From assembly GCA_001897855.1 (NCBI GenBank), contig MKUO01000005.1:1-64000 (forward strand): DNA of 64,000 nt, in the 5' to 3' direction. The notes under the pieces are model-generated. The model had not been told where the DNA came from and did not search any database. It worked only from the letters and a program-made list of their open reading frames with translations. The translations under genes and the position numbers were made by a program. The stretch is from Bacteroidetes bacterium 43-93 (GTDB lineage: Bacteria; Bacteroidota; Bacteroidia; Chitinophagales; Chitinophagaceae). Positions 26,198 to 36,305 of the stretch are shown here, one piece after another (positions within the stretch are counted from its first letter, which is position 1; each line of letters begins with the position of its first letter).

Positions 26198-27358
26198 ATG
26201 AATAAAACAAAACTGGCATTGGCTGTAATAGCCATGTGGGGTATGCTTTTCAATAGCAGTTGTAAAAAAGATGATGCTGTGCCTGCAGGGACGAATACGG
26301 GTACATCTGCAACTGCCAATTCCACCCATACCCTCGTTGGGTTATTTAATATGGGAGATTATACAGCCTCTTCTAATCTTCAGTTGCTGGATAGCACACT
26401 CAATGTTGCAAGCAATATTAATACCGGTTCTGCTGTAATGAATTTCCAGAGATGGAACATCAATGGTACCATCCGATATACCTATCAGTTATATGACCCA
26501 AATGCGAAATCCATTGCTGGCGTAGGGTATATCCCGGGAAGCGCCGTTTTACTAGATGAAAATCTTAAAGAAATAAAACGCTTCAGGTTATTGCCATACG
26601 GTAGCAGAACTACTGCTGATATTGATGCCCTGGACGGCCACGATTTTATATTGCTCGACGATAACCATTATATAGCCATGGCATATTATCAAAAAGCCGT
26701 AAGCAATATCGATAGCTCTTTGCATCCTGCAGCAGGGTGTACTGTTGTAGCGCCAATTATCCAGGAGGTACAAAACGGGAATGTTATATGGGAATGGGAT
26801 GCTACAAATTACCCCGAGTTTTATGCTAATAGCGTAGAAGGGAATGATTATACAAACACAACTAATGCACAGGATTACATGCACATGAATAGCATGTTTA
26901 TTGACCCGAAGGATAACAACCTGGTATGTTCGTTCAGAAACCAAAACCAAATTGTTAAGATCAACCGTAAGACAGGTGATATAATTTGGAGGCTTGGTGG
27001 AAAGAATGGCGATTTCCCTATGACGGCTGATCAGAAATTCCTTCGCCAGCATGACGCTACAATTAACAACGAAGGGCATATAATGATGATGGATAACGGA
27101 GACGCAACAGAAAGGCCTTATAGCAGGGTAGTTGAATTGGCAATAGACGAATCTACTAAAACCATTTCCTCCTTTAAATCCTTGCAGTTGCCCTATAGTC
27201 TTTTCTGCCAGTACATGGGGTCTGTACAAAAAACTGCGAATACTTACTTCATTGGTTGTGGTTCGGTGCCACGTATATTGGAGGTCAATTTTAATAATGG
27301 TAGCGTAGTAGCTGATAAAACGCTTAGCGGTGTTTCTTACCGGGCATTACGATATTGA
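26198..27358 (+). CDS. Arylsulfotransferase-like lipoprotein
   Basis: 386 residues, lipobox near residue 22 (NSSC). The mature chain matches arylsulfotransferase-type propellers: GNVIWEWDATNYPEF, HMNSMFIDPKDNNLVCSFRNQNQIVKI, TGDIIWRLGG, FLRQHDATINNEGHIMMMDNG. The two His (in YMHMNS and RQHDA) correspond to conserved positions of the family. Bacterial members move sulfate between phenolic compounds; whether this outer-membrane lipoprotein is active is unknown. Single gene with terminator. Confidence 0.75.
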   Translation: MNKTKLALAVIAMWGMLFNSSCKKDDAVPAGTNTGTSATANSTHTLVGLFNMGDYTASSNLQLLDSTLNVASNINTGSAVMNFQRWNINGTIRYTYQLYDPNAKSIAGVGYIPGSAVLLDENLKEIKRFRLLPYGSRTTADIDALDGHDFILLDDNHYIAMAYYQKAVSNIDSSLHPAAGCTVVAPIIQEVQNGNVIWEWDATNYPEFYANSVEGNDYTNTTNAQDYMHMNSMFIDPKDNNLVCSFRNQNQIVKINRKTGDIIWRLGGKNGDFPMTADQKFLRQHDATINNEGHIMMMDNGDATERPYSRVVELAIDESTKTISSFKSLQLPYSLFCQYMGSVQKTANTYFIGCGSVPRILEVNFNNGSVVADKTLSGVSYRALRY

Positions 27359-27374
27359 TGAAATATATCTTTAC

Positions 27375-27410
27375 AAACAACAAGGGCCGCTTCTGCGGCC
27401 CTTGTTGTTT
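27375..27410. terminator. Strong bidirectional terminator
   Basis: Sixteen-bp perfect stem (27375-27390 with 27395-27410) around TTCT, with A/T ends so that both directions get a T-tract. It serves the sulfotransferase-like gene and the convergent ELWxxDGT-type gene. Confidence 0.9.
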
Positions 27411-27424
27411 GCTGATATTGTGTT

Positions 27425-28936
27425 TTAGTCCTTTACTATCTTACCCACCATGTACCTAACCCCATCTTTGTTATAAGCGGTATAATAATACATACCAGGT
27501 ACCCAGCTTTTTGTATTGATGGTAATGGCAGGCATATCGCTGCCTATATTGCATTCGTTCACAGTTTTTCCTGCCTGGTCGGTGAATATTATGTGTAGCG
27601 TTTCCTGCTTTTTACCTTTTAATGATAGGTTTACATATTCCGATGCCGGGTTGGGGAACACCTTGAGATCACCTGCAAATGTTACATTTTTTACTGAAAC
27701 TTCTGTATAGTTAAATTTAAATAATTCAGTACCCACACCGCCACATTCCTGTGCCCGAAAATATAAGTCATTACCTATTACAGTAAGCTCCTTGGGATCA
27801 CTGCTATTTGTTCCTGTACATAGATCCATTACCTGTTTAGCACCCTCTGTTGTATCATAAGACCATAACTCGTAACCTGTAGCCTGGTTATATGCGCTGA
27901 AGTATAACTTGCCGCCATACGGCGTTATCCATAGCGGATCCTGGCTGCCCGTGGTTTTTATTTTTGGGGCTAAACCGTAGTTACCGGTTGTTTCATCATA
28001 AGTAAAGAGGTAGTAATTATTATCGTTGCTATCCTTGGCATTGAAGTATATTTTGCCATTCATAGATGCTATAATAGTTTCTGAGCGGGATGGTATTCCG
28101 TCTCTAAATCCTTTTACAGCATCGGTAATGCGGGTGGGATTGTTTGTGCCATTATATACCCATAATTCCCGCCCAGCTGTGTCTGCTGCGCTGAAGTACA
28201 TCTTGCCGTTGAGAACGGTTAAGTTTTGTGGCCATGAACCCGCTGGTCCGGCTTTAATATCTGCCAGCAATGATGTGTTACCAAATACAGGGTCAAATTC
28301 AAATAGCTCATTATTGCCAATACCACTGTCTGCAGTAAAGTAAATTTTATTGTTAAATACCGTCAGATTACCATTCACACTGCTATCGGGCCCGGGATTG
28401 ATGTCCGTAAGCTGGTTAGCAGGTGTAGCAGCTACAGGGTCGTAAGACCAAAGTTCATAACCTATATTGCTATTGCGCGCGCGGAAGTACAATACCCCGT
28501 TCAACGCAACATACTCATCAGGATCGCTTCCCTCGCTTCCTGTAACAATATCCTGCACTAAAGTGGGCATAGTAGCACCATTGAACACGTAAATTTCAGG
28601 GCCGGTAGTACCGCTGTTACCTGTAAAATATAGCTTGTTGTTCAACACTATGGTCGGGCGGTTAGAATATTGTTCAACAGCGCTGCCGGCTAGTGGGTTA
28701 AGGTCCAGCACCAACACCGGCTGATTTGCGCCATCGCATGTGTAGAGCTCAAACCCATCACCGATACCCTCGTCTGCAAAAAAGCAAAGCTTCCCTCCGT
28801 TCGCAGCATTGAAAGGTGTTAAATACATGGGATATGAACTTCCCACTTTGTTCAGATCAAATTTTTTTAGCCCGGGTGTTTGCGCCAGTACAAAATTTCC
28901 TATTGCAAGGAATACTAAAATAAAGCTAACTCTCAT
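27425..28936 (-). CDS. Secreted ELWxxDGT-repeat protein with T9SS tail
   Basis: 503 residues, signal peptide to about residue 18 (VLAQ). Residues about 25-410 hold seven repeats with the pattern E-L-W-x-Y-D/N-G (FELYTCDG, PEIYVFNG, YELWSYD, NELFEFD, RELWVYNG, YELWSYD, TELFKFN) alternating with LYFxA strands, which suggests a propeller. C-terminal type A sorting domain (LKVFPNPASEYVNL). Expected at the cell surface; ligand unknown. Confidence 0.8.
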   Translation of the reverse strand: MRVSFILVFLAIGNFVLAQTPGLKKFDLNKVGSSYPMYLTPFNAANGGKLCFFADEGIGDGFELYTCDGANQPVLVLDLNPLAGSAVEQYSNRPTIVLNNKLYFTGNSGTTGPEIYVFNGATMPTLVQDIVTGSEGSDPDEYVALNGVLYFRARNSNIGYELWSYDPVAATPANQLTDINPGPDSSVNGNLTVFNNKIYFTADSGIGNNELFEFDPVFGNTSLLADIKAGPAGSWPQNLTVLNGKMYFSAADTAGRELWVYNGTNNPTRITDAVKGFRDGIPSRSETIIASMNGKIYFNAKDSNDNNYYLFTYDETTGNYGLAPKIKTTGSQDPLWITPYGGKLYFSAYNQATGYELWSYDTTEGAKQVMDLCTGTNSSDPKELTVIGNDLYFRAQECGGVGTELFKFNYTEVSVKNVTFAGDLKVFPNPASEYVNLSLKGKKQETLHIIFTDQAGKTVNECNIGSDMPAITINTKSWVPGMYYYTAYNKDGVRYMVGKIVKD

Positions 28937-29069
28937 TCTACCTATTAAAATGTCAATTCACTAAGTTATGTAAAAAGCGGCAGGCAATTCAGGATGGCGT
29001 AGATATCGTGTTAATAAATTAAGTCTGACCAAAGGGTTGTCAAATAGTATTTTTAATATATTTGATACG

Positions 29070-29402
29070 ATGAAAGAAGGGAAACTAAAACTAGACGAGG
29101 CCCGACTTATATGTAGCGAGTATGCAGATCTCGTTGGTCAGCCGTTTTGCGGAGAATATCGCAACCTCGGTAATATTGAAGCCGTTGTAATAAGCCCTTA
29201 TGGCAAGCTGGAAAAGTTTTATTTCCTAAAACAATATCAGATTTTCAAGGATGCCACAAGTGCTTTGGCTTTTTATAATGGTGAGGATTACGATGTTGTG
29301 TTAATAGGACATGATTCATTACAGCAACCGGTTTGCAGGGATTTAAGCGCGCACCTCGCCTTTTATATTAGTAATCCTGATCTTCGGATAGCGCTTGACT
29401 AA
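29070..29402 (+). CDS. Small cytoplasmic protein of unknown function
   Basis: 110 residues from the ATG at 29070; an in-frame TTG at 29037 would add 11 residues. No signal or membrane segment. Reads as a compact alpha/beta domain (VVISPYGKLEKFYFLKQYQIFKD). No family recognised. Confidence 0.5.
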   Translation: MKEGKLKLDEARLICSEYADLVGQPFCGEYRNLGNIEAVVISPYGKLEKFYFLKQYQIFKDATSALAFYNGEDYDVVLIGHDSLQQPVCRDLSAHLAFYISNPDLRIALD

Positions 29403-29627
29403 TGGTTTTGTTGCTAAAGATAGACAAGTCAATTTCCGCTTCGTACATCTTACTTCTATACATTCTATTCTGCTAAATTTTTTTATTTTTATACTGAGCT
29501 TGTTTTCGCAATCAATAAAGAATAATGACGCGCCGGCATAGTTTGCGAATAAATCTTTCAAGCTGGCGTGCCCGACCAGAGGTGATAACTAAATAGTTTT
29601 CATTCTTTTTTAAATGCGACAATATTT

Positions 29628-29912
29628 ATGTCACGCGAACAACAAGTTATTGATAGTTTTTCCAATATCGCATCGGGGGTACTTGCGCAGTATTCTCATA
29701 ACATCGAAGCGCTAACTGCAATTAAAGGTGGCAGGCCATCTTTTGATGAACTGATGTCTGAATTGCAGTTACTGGAGAAAGATCTCACCTCAAAGGCAGT
29801 AAAGATTATCGAGGTGTACAAAAAAGAGGTTGGTGCTCCCATTGAAGACCTCACAAATGCAATGAAGCAAATTATAACTAATACAATTAATATTTATATT
29901 AAATCCATTTAA
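29628..29912 (+). CDS. Small helical protein of unknown function
   Basis: 94 residues, almost wholly helical, no signal peptide. Centre reads GRPSFDELMSELQLLEKDLTSK. The preceding 29403-29627 contains no gene I can support. Possibly a small adaptor; no family recognised. Confidence 0.5.
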   Translation: MSREQQVIDSFSNIASGVLAQYSHNIEALTAIKGGRPSFDELMSELQLLEKDLTSKAVKIIEVYKKEVGAPIEDLTNAMKQIITNTINIYIKSI

Positions 29913-30029
29913 TTGATAATCAACTGTTTAACTAATTGTTTACTAATATTTTGTTTTTAGTAATCAGATTATAATCCAATTAAAAAAATCCCATAGGCAG
30001 GTTGCCATCCCACAATTCTGTATTTTTAT

Positions 30030-30060
30030 TATAGTACATATAATATACTATAATACTATA
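30030..30060 (+). repeat. TATAGTA/TACTATA inverted repeat touching the start codon
   Basis: TATAGTA at 30030-30036 pairs with TACTATA at 30046-30052, and a further TACTATA occupies 30054-30060, immediately before the ATG of the giant SBBP gene. It could be an operator or a weak hairpin that affects translation start. Confidence 0.45.
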
Positions 30061-33000
30061 ATGAAAAGGAACGCTTTTCTGATACCCATTATATTGAACT
30101 TATGTTTATTTTTTGTCATTAACATAAGTTACGCAAGCCCTGAACCCGGAAAAGGCTTCCATTCATCTGTATCGTTTATTGAAAATAAGGGGCAATTAAT
30201 CGACCAGCATAATAATAGCCGGAAAGATATACAGTTTGCATTACAGCAAAAGGGCATGGGCATATTTGTAGGTAATGGAGAATTTCACTATCAATGGATG
30301 CAAAACCTGTTGCCGGCTGATGGAAAAATAAAGGTTGCAGCGAATGAAAAGATCACAGCAAAATATGCTCGTATAGATGTAAAATTGCTGGGGGCAAACA
30401 AAAATGCACAAGTAATAAAAGAGCAGAAAGCCGAAGATTATAGAAATTATTATTTGCCTCAATGCCCGGATGGTATTACCGCGGAAGCATATCAAAAGAT
30501 AACCTACAAGAATATTTATCCCAATATCGATTGGGTATTATACATCAACGCTGCCAACACGCTTAAATACGATTTTATTGTTCATAAAGGCGCCGATCCG
30601 TCTGTTATCCAATTGCAATACAACGGAACTACTGCTATAAATCTTACACCAAAAGGATCATTAAAGATTAAGAGCTCACTTGGGTATGTAGAAGAAGATG
30701 CGCCATTGTGTTACATGGAAGGCGGTAAAAAGATATCATCAGAATACCGGTTAAATGGAAATGTACTTTCTTTTAAAATCGACCAATACGATGGGTTGAA
30801 TAATGATTTGATCATAGATCCCAGCCTTGACTGGGCAACTTATTTTGGTGGCAACGATGACGATTTTGGCTATTCCGTTGCTACTGACACTAGCGGTAAT
30901 GCATATCTGGCTGGGCGAACTATTAGCACAACAGGTATTGCTACTTCCGGTGCATATGCGGGTTCATTAACTAATAGCAGTATCGATGCTTATATTGCTA
31001 TGTATAATACCTCCGGTACACTTCAATGGGCAACCTATTATGGAGGAAGCAATACAGACATTTTCTTTTACCTGGCTACAGATACATTAGATCATGTGTA
31101 TGCTGCGGGTTTAACAGCCAGTACCTCTGCTATTGCATCCTCTACAGGTGTTAGCCAGTCTACTTATGGCGGGGGTAATTGTGATGCCTATCTTGTAAAG
31201 TTTAATAAAAATGGTACAAGATCGTGGGCCACTTATTTTGGCGGTACCGGAGATGAAAGCACTGCCTCTACCTTTGATGACTATATGGTAGGCGTGGCAT
31301 GGGATCATTTTACAAATACGGTTTATCTAGTTGGTAATACAGTTAGCACAGGATTAGGAACTGTCTCCGGGCACACATCTATAAGTGGGGGAGCAGATGC
31401 GTATATCACTCAATTTTCGCCTGGTGGTACTGTGCAATGGTGTAGCTACTATGGTGGTACTGCTGAAGACAAAGCGATAAAAGTTGCCTGCGATGGTAAT
31501 GGTTTTGCATATGTAATCGGTAAAACACGTAGTTCGTCTGGTATTGCCTACCCTAGCAGCAGTAGTGTTGCACAAGGTACCTATGCCGCGAATGATGATG
31601 CTTTTATAGCTAAATTCAACTCTACTGGTGGCGTACGATGGTGCACCTACCTTGGTGGTTTGGCTTACGATATTGCACAAGGTGTAGGTACTGATATTTC
31701 CGGCAATGTATATGTTACAGGCACTACCCAAAGTGCGAACTTAAGTTACGGCAGCAATGTATTTCAGAGTACCATCGCAGGTGGCGATGAGTCATTTCTT
31801 ACAAAATATGATTCCTCCGGTGCACGTATCTGGTTTACCTATTTTGGGGGGAATCAGGCTGACCAAACCGCTGATATCGCCATTGATGCGACAGGCAACG
31901 TATGTTTCAGCGGAACTACCCTGAGCCTCGGATTGGCCACAGCAAACGCATGGTCTCAGGGAGCTATAACCGGAAGCAATACTGATGCGTTCTTAGCCGT
32001 GTTTAGCCCGTCCGGTTCACGCACATATACCACGTACTTTGGTGGGGCCGGTGTAGACAACGGATTTGGTATCAGTTATAGCAGATTGGGTGATTTGTTT
32101 GTGACAGGTTCTACCAGCAGTTCCAGTGGTATCGCTCGTTATGCTAACCAACCAGCAATAGGCGGTAACCAGGATGCGTATATATGTAAGTTTAAAGCTG
32201 ATACCTCTGCTTTTATTGTAGTGCCGTTTAGCCCGCTGTCATATTGCCAGGGCGATAGTATACATGTTCCTTATGGCGTAACTAATTCGTTTCTTTCAGG
32301 CAATAGTTTTACGCTCCAGCTATCAGATGCCTCTGGTAGTTTTACCACACCAGTTACATTGGGAACGCTCAGTTCTACCACAGCAGGTGTTGTAAACGGA
32401 AGAATTCCTGTTGGACAATCAATCGGTACAGGGTATCGCATCAGGATAGTTGGAAGCAGCCCTGCTAATACTTCTTTCGATAATGGATCTAATATTTCTG
32501 TAAAGCTCAAACCGGCAACACCAACTTTTACAACCAACAGCCCTGTATGTAGCGGTAATACGCTTACATTCTCGGCCTCGACTACTACGTCAGGCAGTGG
32601 CATTACCTATAGCTGGAAGGGGCCGAATGGCTTTACTAATAATTCTCAATCTACATTCGTTGCTAAAGCGCCAGTTAGCGCTACCGGTTACTATGCCGCA
32701 ACAGTCACGTTTAATGGCTGCGCAGCAAAAGATAGCATATTGCTCACTGTAAAAAGGACGCCGGATACCCCCGTTATCACAGGTAGCAGATTAGTGTGCA
32801 CGGGCGATTCGATTCGGTTGAGCGCTGCGAGCGGGCCTTCAGGTGTATCCTACGATTGGAGAGGCCCTTCTTCTTTCACAGCTACTACACAGGATATCAA
32901 GATCGGCAATCTTACAACATCCAGCTCGGGATATTACGTTGCGACAGCAACACTCGGTGCTTGTTCTTCTACTGATAGTGCAAACATTGTAGTTAAGCAA

Positions 33001-33849
33001 TCTCTCACACCTACGTTAACAGTAAGTCCTAACCCGATTACGATTTGTATTAATGATACTGCTGTTTTTACTGCCGTTGGCGTTAATGGTGGTAATAATC
33101 CGACATATCAATGGTATTCTAATGGTAATTTGATCAATAACAGCTTGCCATTGTTTGTGGATACGTTCGGTCAAAATGGCGATATCGTGCGATGTATTTT
33201 TACATCTAATGAATTATGTTTAACACGTCCTGCAGATACAGTCGATATAACCTTAGTTAAGGTACCACCTGTTCCTCCGCAGGTTTCAATAACAGCAGAT
33301 CCGGTAAAAGGTGGCCCGCCATGGTGCATTACCTTTAGGGCACACCCTACATTTGGTGGCCAGCATCCTACGTACAAATGGTATAAAAATGGTACATTAA
33401 TTCCTTTGCCTGGGCTTGGGGTCGACAGGGATACGGTAATCTTATGTTATGATGATCCGCATTTTGCAATAGAACCCGGAGATATAATCAGCTGTTCTAT
33501 TATCAGCGATCTTAGTTGCACCAATCCCAAGGAGGCATTTTCTAATACCATTGCTATAGACTCATTAACAGGAATTGGTAAGTTCAACCTGGCAGATCAG
33601 TTACAACTGTTCCCTAATCCTAATACAGGTGAATTTGTAATTAAAGGTGAATTGCCACAAGCAGGTGTATACCACGTTGAGGTTATTAATAGCGTCGGGC
33701 AAATTATATTCAACAGGGAAATGACAGCGGCTAACAAGCAGATCAGCTCAAAAATTACCTTGCCTGAGGCAAATCCGGGCGTATATCTTTTGCGATTGAG
33801 ATCCGGGGATGATATCGCTGTTTGGCGGGTAGTGGTTAATAGTCAGTAA
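30061..33849 (+). CDS. Giant SBBP-repeat surface protein with Ig-like domains and T9SS tail
   Basis: 1262 residues. Signal peptide to about residue 26 (SYAS; not a Gln start). Residues about 35-255 are the N-terminal module common in SBBP proteins (FIENKGQL). About 256-720 carry seven or eight propeller repeats with the WATYFGGN..D pattern. About 735-825 is a module also found in the next two genes (CQGDSIHVPY...LQLSDASGSF). Ig-like repeats follow to about 1170, and the last about 80 residues are a type A sorting domain (LQLFPNPNTGEFVI). Probable adhesin or surface structural protein. Confidence 0.85.
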   Translation: MKRNAFLIPIILNLCLFFVINISYASPEPGKGFHSSVSFIENKGQLIDQHNNSRKDIQFALQQKGMGIFVGNGEFHYQWMQNLLPADGKIKVAANEKITAKYARIDVKLLGANKNAQVIKEQKAEDYRNYYLPQCPDGITAEAYQKITYKNIYPNIDWVLYINAANTLKYDFIVHKGADPSVIQLQYNGTTAINLTPKGSLKIKSSLGYVEEDAPLCYMEGGKKISSEYRLNGNVLSFKIDQYDGLNNDLIIDPSLDWATYFGGNDDDFGYSVATDTSGNAYLAGRTISTTGIATSGAYAGSLTNSSIDAYIAMYNTSGTLQWATYYGGSNTDIFFYLATDTLDHVYAAGLTASTSAIASSTGVSQSTYGGGNCDAYLVKFNKNGTRSWATYFGGTGDESTASTFDDYMVGVAWDHFTNTVYLVGNTVSTGLGTVSGHTSISGGADAYITQFSPGGTVQWCSYYGGTAEDKAIKVACDGNGFAYVIGKTRSSSGIAYPSSSSVAQGTYAANDDAFIAKFNSTGGVRWCTYLGGLAYDIAQGVGTDISGNVYVTGTTQSANLSYGSNVFQSTIAGGDESFLTKYDSSGARIWFTYFGGNQADQTADIAIDATGNVCFSGTTLSLGLATANAWSQGAITGSNTDAFLAVFSPSGSRTYTTYFGGAGVDNGFGISYSRLGDLFVTGSTSSSSGIARYANQPAIGGNQDAYICKFKADTSAFIVVPFSPLSYCQGDSIHVPYGVTNSFLSGNSFTLQLSDASGSFTTPVTLGTLSSTTAGVVNGRIPVGQSIGTGYRIRIVGSSPANTSFDNGSNISVKLKPATPTFTTNSPVCSGNTLTFSASTTTSGSGITYSWKGPNGFTNNSQSTFVAKAPVSATGYYAATVTFNGCAAKDSILLTVKRTPDTPVITGSRLVCTGDSIRLSAASGPSGVSYDWRGPSSFTATTQDIKIGNLTTSSSGYYVATATLGACSSTDSANIVVKQSLTPTLTVSPNPITICINDTAVFTAVGVNGGNNPTYQWYSNGNLINNSLPLFVDTFGQNGDIVRCIFTSNELCLTRPADTVDITLVKVPPVPPQVSITADPVKGGPPWCITFRAHPTFGGQHPTYKWYKNGTLIPLPGLGVDRDTVILCYDDPHFAIEPGDIISCSIISDLSCTNPKEAFSNTIAIDSLTGIGKFNLADQLQLFPNPNTGEFVIKGELPQAGVYHVEVINSVGQIIFNREMTAANKQISSKITLPEANPGVYLLRLRSGDDIAVWRVVVNSQ

Positions 33850-33868
33850 GATCTTGTATAGTAAGGCG

Positions 33869-33892
33869 CCGGCACATTGTGCCGGTTTTTTT
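33869..33892 (+). terminator. Terminator of the giant SBBP gene
   Basis: Stem CCGGCAC (33869-33875) with GTGCCGG (33879-33885), loop ATT, followed by seven Ts. Confidence 0.9.
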
Positions 33893-33980
33893 AGCGCATA
33901 TCCTATCCAGATAATTATATTTTATCTGTTGAAGTATTTAAGTTATATTGTATTAGCGAATAAAGACGATTTTGAATTAA

Positions 33981-36299
33981 GTGTTACGTAACCTGTTTAT
34001 AGCCTTATTGTTTATTGCATTACCATATTTAGGCAATGCGCAGGGTTACTATAACGTTACGCATACAAGCGGCAAGCGTATAATAGCAGGTGTTGAGGTG
34101 GAAGTTGTACCAATAGATTCTCCAGGTGTTTATCCGGACCCTTCCTATTGTGTAGGCCCTTACTTTATTGGCACTACTGCTGCCCGAAAAACTCCTGTGA
34201 CGAATGGATATGAGTTCCGCTTTTCCGTACCGGTACGCCAGGTTAGGTTCAAGGTCAGTTCGTCGGACTATGGCGAAGAGCTCAGCACCTTTGTCAACGG
34301 TAGTTTTTTTACACTCAACGCAGCTAATTTGTCTTCGCTTTCCGGCTGCGGTAATAGCGGACACAGTTATATCTCAAATGGTAAAGTAAATTTTGATAGT
34401 GCAACACGGGATAACAGCACACAAATAACCATTGCCAGCAGTGGAATAAATTCTATTGATTTATATGACCTGATACAAAACGCAGGAAGCGTTTTCTCCT
34501 TTCAGTTTGTTTTTGATACAACCGTATCAATAGTTAATTATACAGACACGTTGTTGTGCGCAGGGGATAGCATTCATATCGCCTATAAGTTAACGGGTAG
34601 CTTTTTGCCCGGTAATGTGTTTACTTTTCAGTTGTCAGACAAAAGCGGCAGCTTTGCAAACCCTACTATTCTGGGTACGAAAGCTGATACTGCCAATGGC
34701 ATGTTCGAAGGTATTGTTCCGTCCGGATTAACATCGGGAGATGAATACCGTGTTCGGATCGTTTCATCTAAGCCAGGCCTTGTATCAGAGCCAAATGATA
34801 AAAAAATAGGGATTGGTAATCCAATCACAGTCAGGGCCTATGCTTCCTCCCCGGTATGTTTACATGATACATTCATTTTAGGAGCTACCGTGTTCTCGCA
34901 TTATTCTGATTTTTTCTGGAACGGCCCCGGTGTTCCTGCCCCTAACTTCGCATCAGAGCACATAAAAATTCCGGATGCCGTTTTTGCAGATTCGGGTATG
35001 TATTATGTAGAGGCCAGGGATTACGGCTGTAAGAGCTTTGACTCCGTATATGTTGTTGTCAGGGATAATCCCATTAAGTCGATCGGTACATCCTCAGTAA
35101 GTTTGTGTACGGGAGATACCATCAGGCTTTACAGCAAAGTAGATACCGGTAACGTTCAAAATATTTGGAAGACCCCATCAGGTACTCAATATTATTCTAA
35201 CTCGATTTCATTGCCTGCAGTAAAACTATCAGACAGCGGAGCGTACACTTTACTGACAATTGCAGATGGGTGTATGGGTCGTGATACTGTTGATATTGAA
35301 GTGAAGCAAAGGCCATCACCGGTATTGTTTGCCGGTAATGTATGCACAGGAGACACGTTACGTATCTCGGCCGGATATATACCCGGTGCAACTTATGAAT
35401 GGAGCGGTCCGGGAAGCATTATATTTACTGCAAGGGATACAGCTTTTATTAATGCTACTACAACATTAGGTGGTTCATACAAAGTTAAGATTACAGCCAA
35501 CGGTTGTGAGGCACTAGATTCTATTAATGCATCAGTAAAAGCCAGACCGTATAAGCCAAACGGTAGCCTCAACACCCCGCTGTGCGAATTAAGTGATCTT
35601 CACCTGTCTGCATTTGATACAACAGTAGCAGTAAGCTACTATTGGACTACGCCGTCAAGTGATATATTATACGGTTCAGATAATTACATCAGGAAAATCG
35701 GCTTGACAGAATCAGGAACCTATATTCTTGTTGCAGAGAAGGATGGTTGTAAGACTACGGACAGTTTTGATGTACAGGTCATGCACACACCAATCCCACC
35801 CCAGGTCAGCTACAATAACCCTGTAAAGCAGGGTGATGAGCTCATACTTAGTATTGAGGATCCGGAACCGGGTGTTGATTACAAATGGATGGGACCCAAT
35901 AACTTTTACAGTTCTATGTATAGCCCCCATATAAAGAATGTAACTACACTTAGTTCGGGTAATTATACCGTCAATGCCCTGTTGGGAATGTGCAAGTCTT
36001 CTTCTGAGCTCTTCGTAGATATTCTTTCTTCCTTAGATACGGATATGGTGGTATTGTATCCCAACCCTTGTAACGGAAATTTTTGGGTGAAAGCAATAGC
36101 AAAGACCGATCAGAAAATCCTGGTACATATTGTTAATGCAGCAGGCCAGCTTGTTTATTCCAAATGGTTGCAAACACAGGATAAGCATATAGAACAGGCA
36201 TTTGAACTTAGAGATGCGTTGTCAAGTGGTGTTTATAACTTCCGTATCAGGTTAGATGGTAAGACGTACACAATACCTTTTGTGGTAGATAGATATTAA
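33981..36299 (+). CDS. Large Ig-like repeat surface protein with T9SS tail
   Basis: 772 residues, GTG start; the signal peptide (LRNLFIALLFIALPYLGNAQ) begins there. An N-terminal domain of about 160 residues has no recognised family. Next is the module shared with the neighbouring genes (CAGDSIHIAYKLTGSF...YRVRIVSSKP), then about five Ig/PKD-like repeats of 75-80 residues, each with a Cys-x-GD start and Y.W.GP centre. The end is a type A sorting domain (VVLYPNPCNGNFWV). The next gene starts seven bases later, so the two are cotranscribed. Confidence 0.82.
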   Translation: MLRNLFIALLFIALPYLGNAQGYYNVTHTSGKRIIAGVEVEVVPIDSPGVYPDPSYCVGPYFIGTTAARKTPVTNGYEFRFSVPVRQVRFKVSSSDYGEELSTFVNGSFFTLNAANLSSLSGCGNSGHSYISNGKVNFDSATRDNSTQITIASSGINSIDLYDLIQNAGSVFSFQFVFDTTVSIVNYTDTLLCAGDSIHIAYKLTGSFLPGNVFTFQLSDKSGSFANPTILGTKADTANGMFEGIVPSGLTSGDEYRVRIVSSKPGLVSEPNDKKIGIGNPITVRAYASSPVCLHDTFILGATVFSHYSDFFWNGPGVPAPNFASEHIKIPDAVFADSGMYYVEARDYGCKSFDSVYVVVRDNPIKSIGTSSVSLCTGDTIRLYSKVDTGNVQNIWKTPSGTQYYSNSISLPAVKLSDSGAYTLLTIADGCMGRDTVDIEVKQRPSPVLFAGNVCTGDTLRISAGYIPGATYEWSGPGSIIFTARDTAFINATTTLGGSYKVKITANGCEALDSINASVKARPYKPNGSLNTPLCELSDLHLSAFDTTVAVSYYWTTPSSDILYGSDNYIRKIGLTESGTYILVAEKDGCKTTDSFDVQVMHTPIPPQVSYNNPVKQGDELILSIEDPEPGVDYKWMGPNNFYSSMYSPHIKNVTTLSSGNYTVNALLGMCKSSSELFVDILSSLDTDMVVLYPNPCNGNFWVKAIAKTDQKILVHIVNAAGQLVYSKWLQTQDKHIEQAFELRDALSSGVYNFRIRLDGKTYTIPFVVDRY

Positions 36300-36305
36300 T
36301 GTAGT

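Noticed and set aside
26588-27229. 213-codon leftward ORF opposite the arylsulfotransferase-like gene
   Set aside because: Antisense shadow; the rightward frame has recognisable family motifs and a lipobox.
30241-33377. Short-period repeats in the giant SBBP gene considered as a CRISPR array
   Set aside because: The repeats are coding, imperfect, about 60 residues long and match SBBP protein repeats. No CRISPR array or cas gene was seen anywhere in the window.
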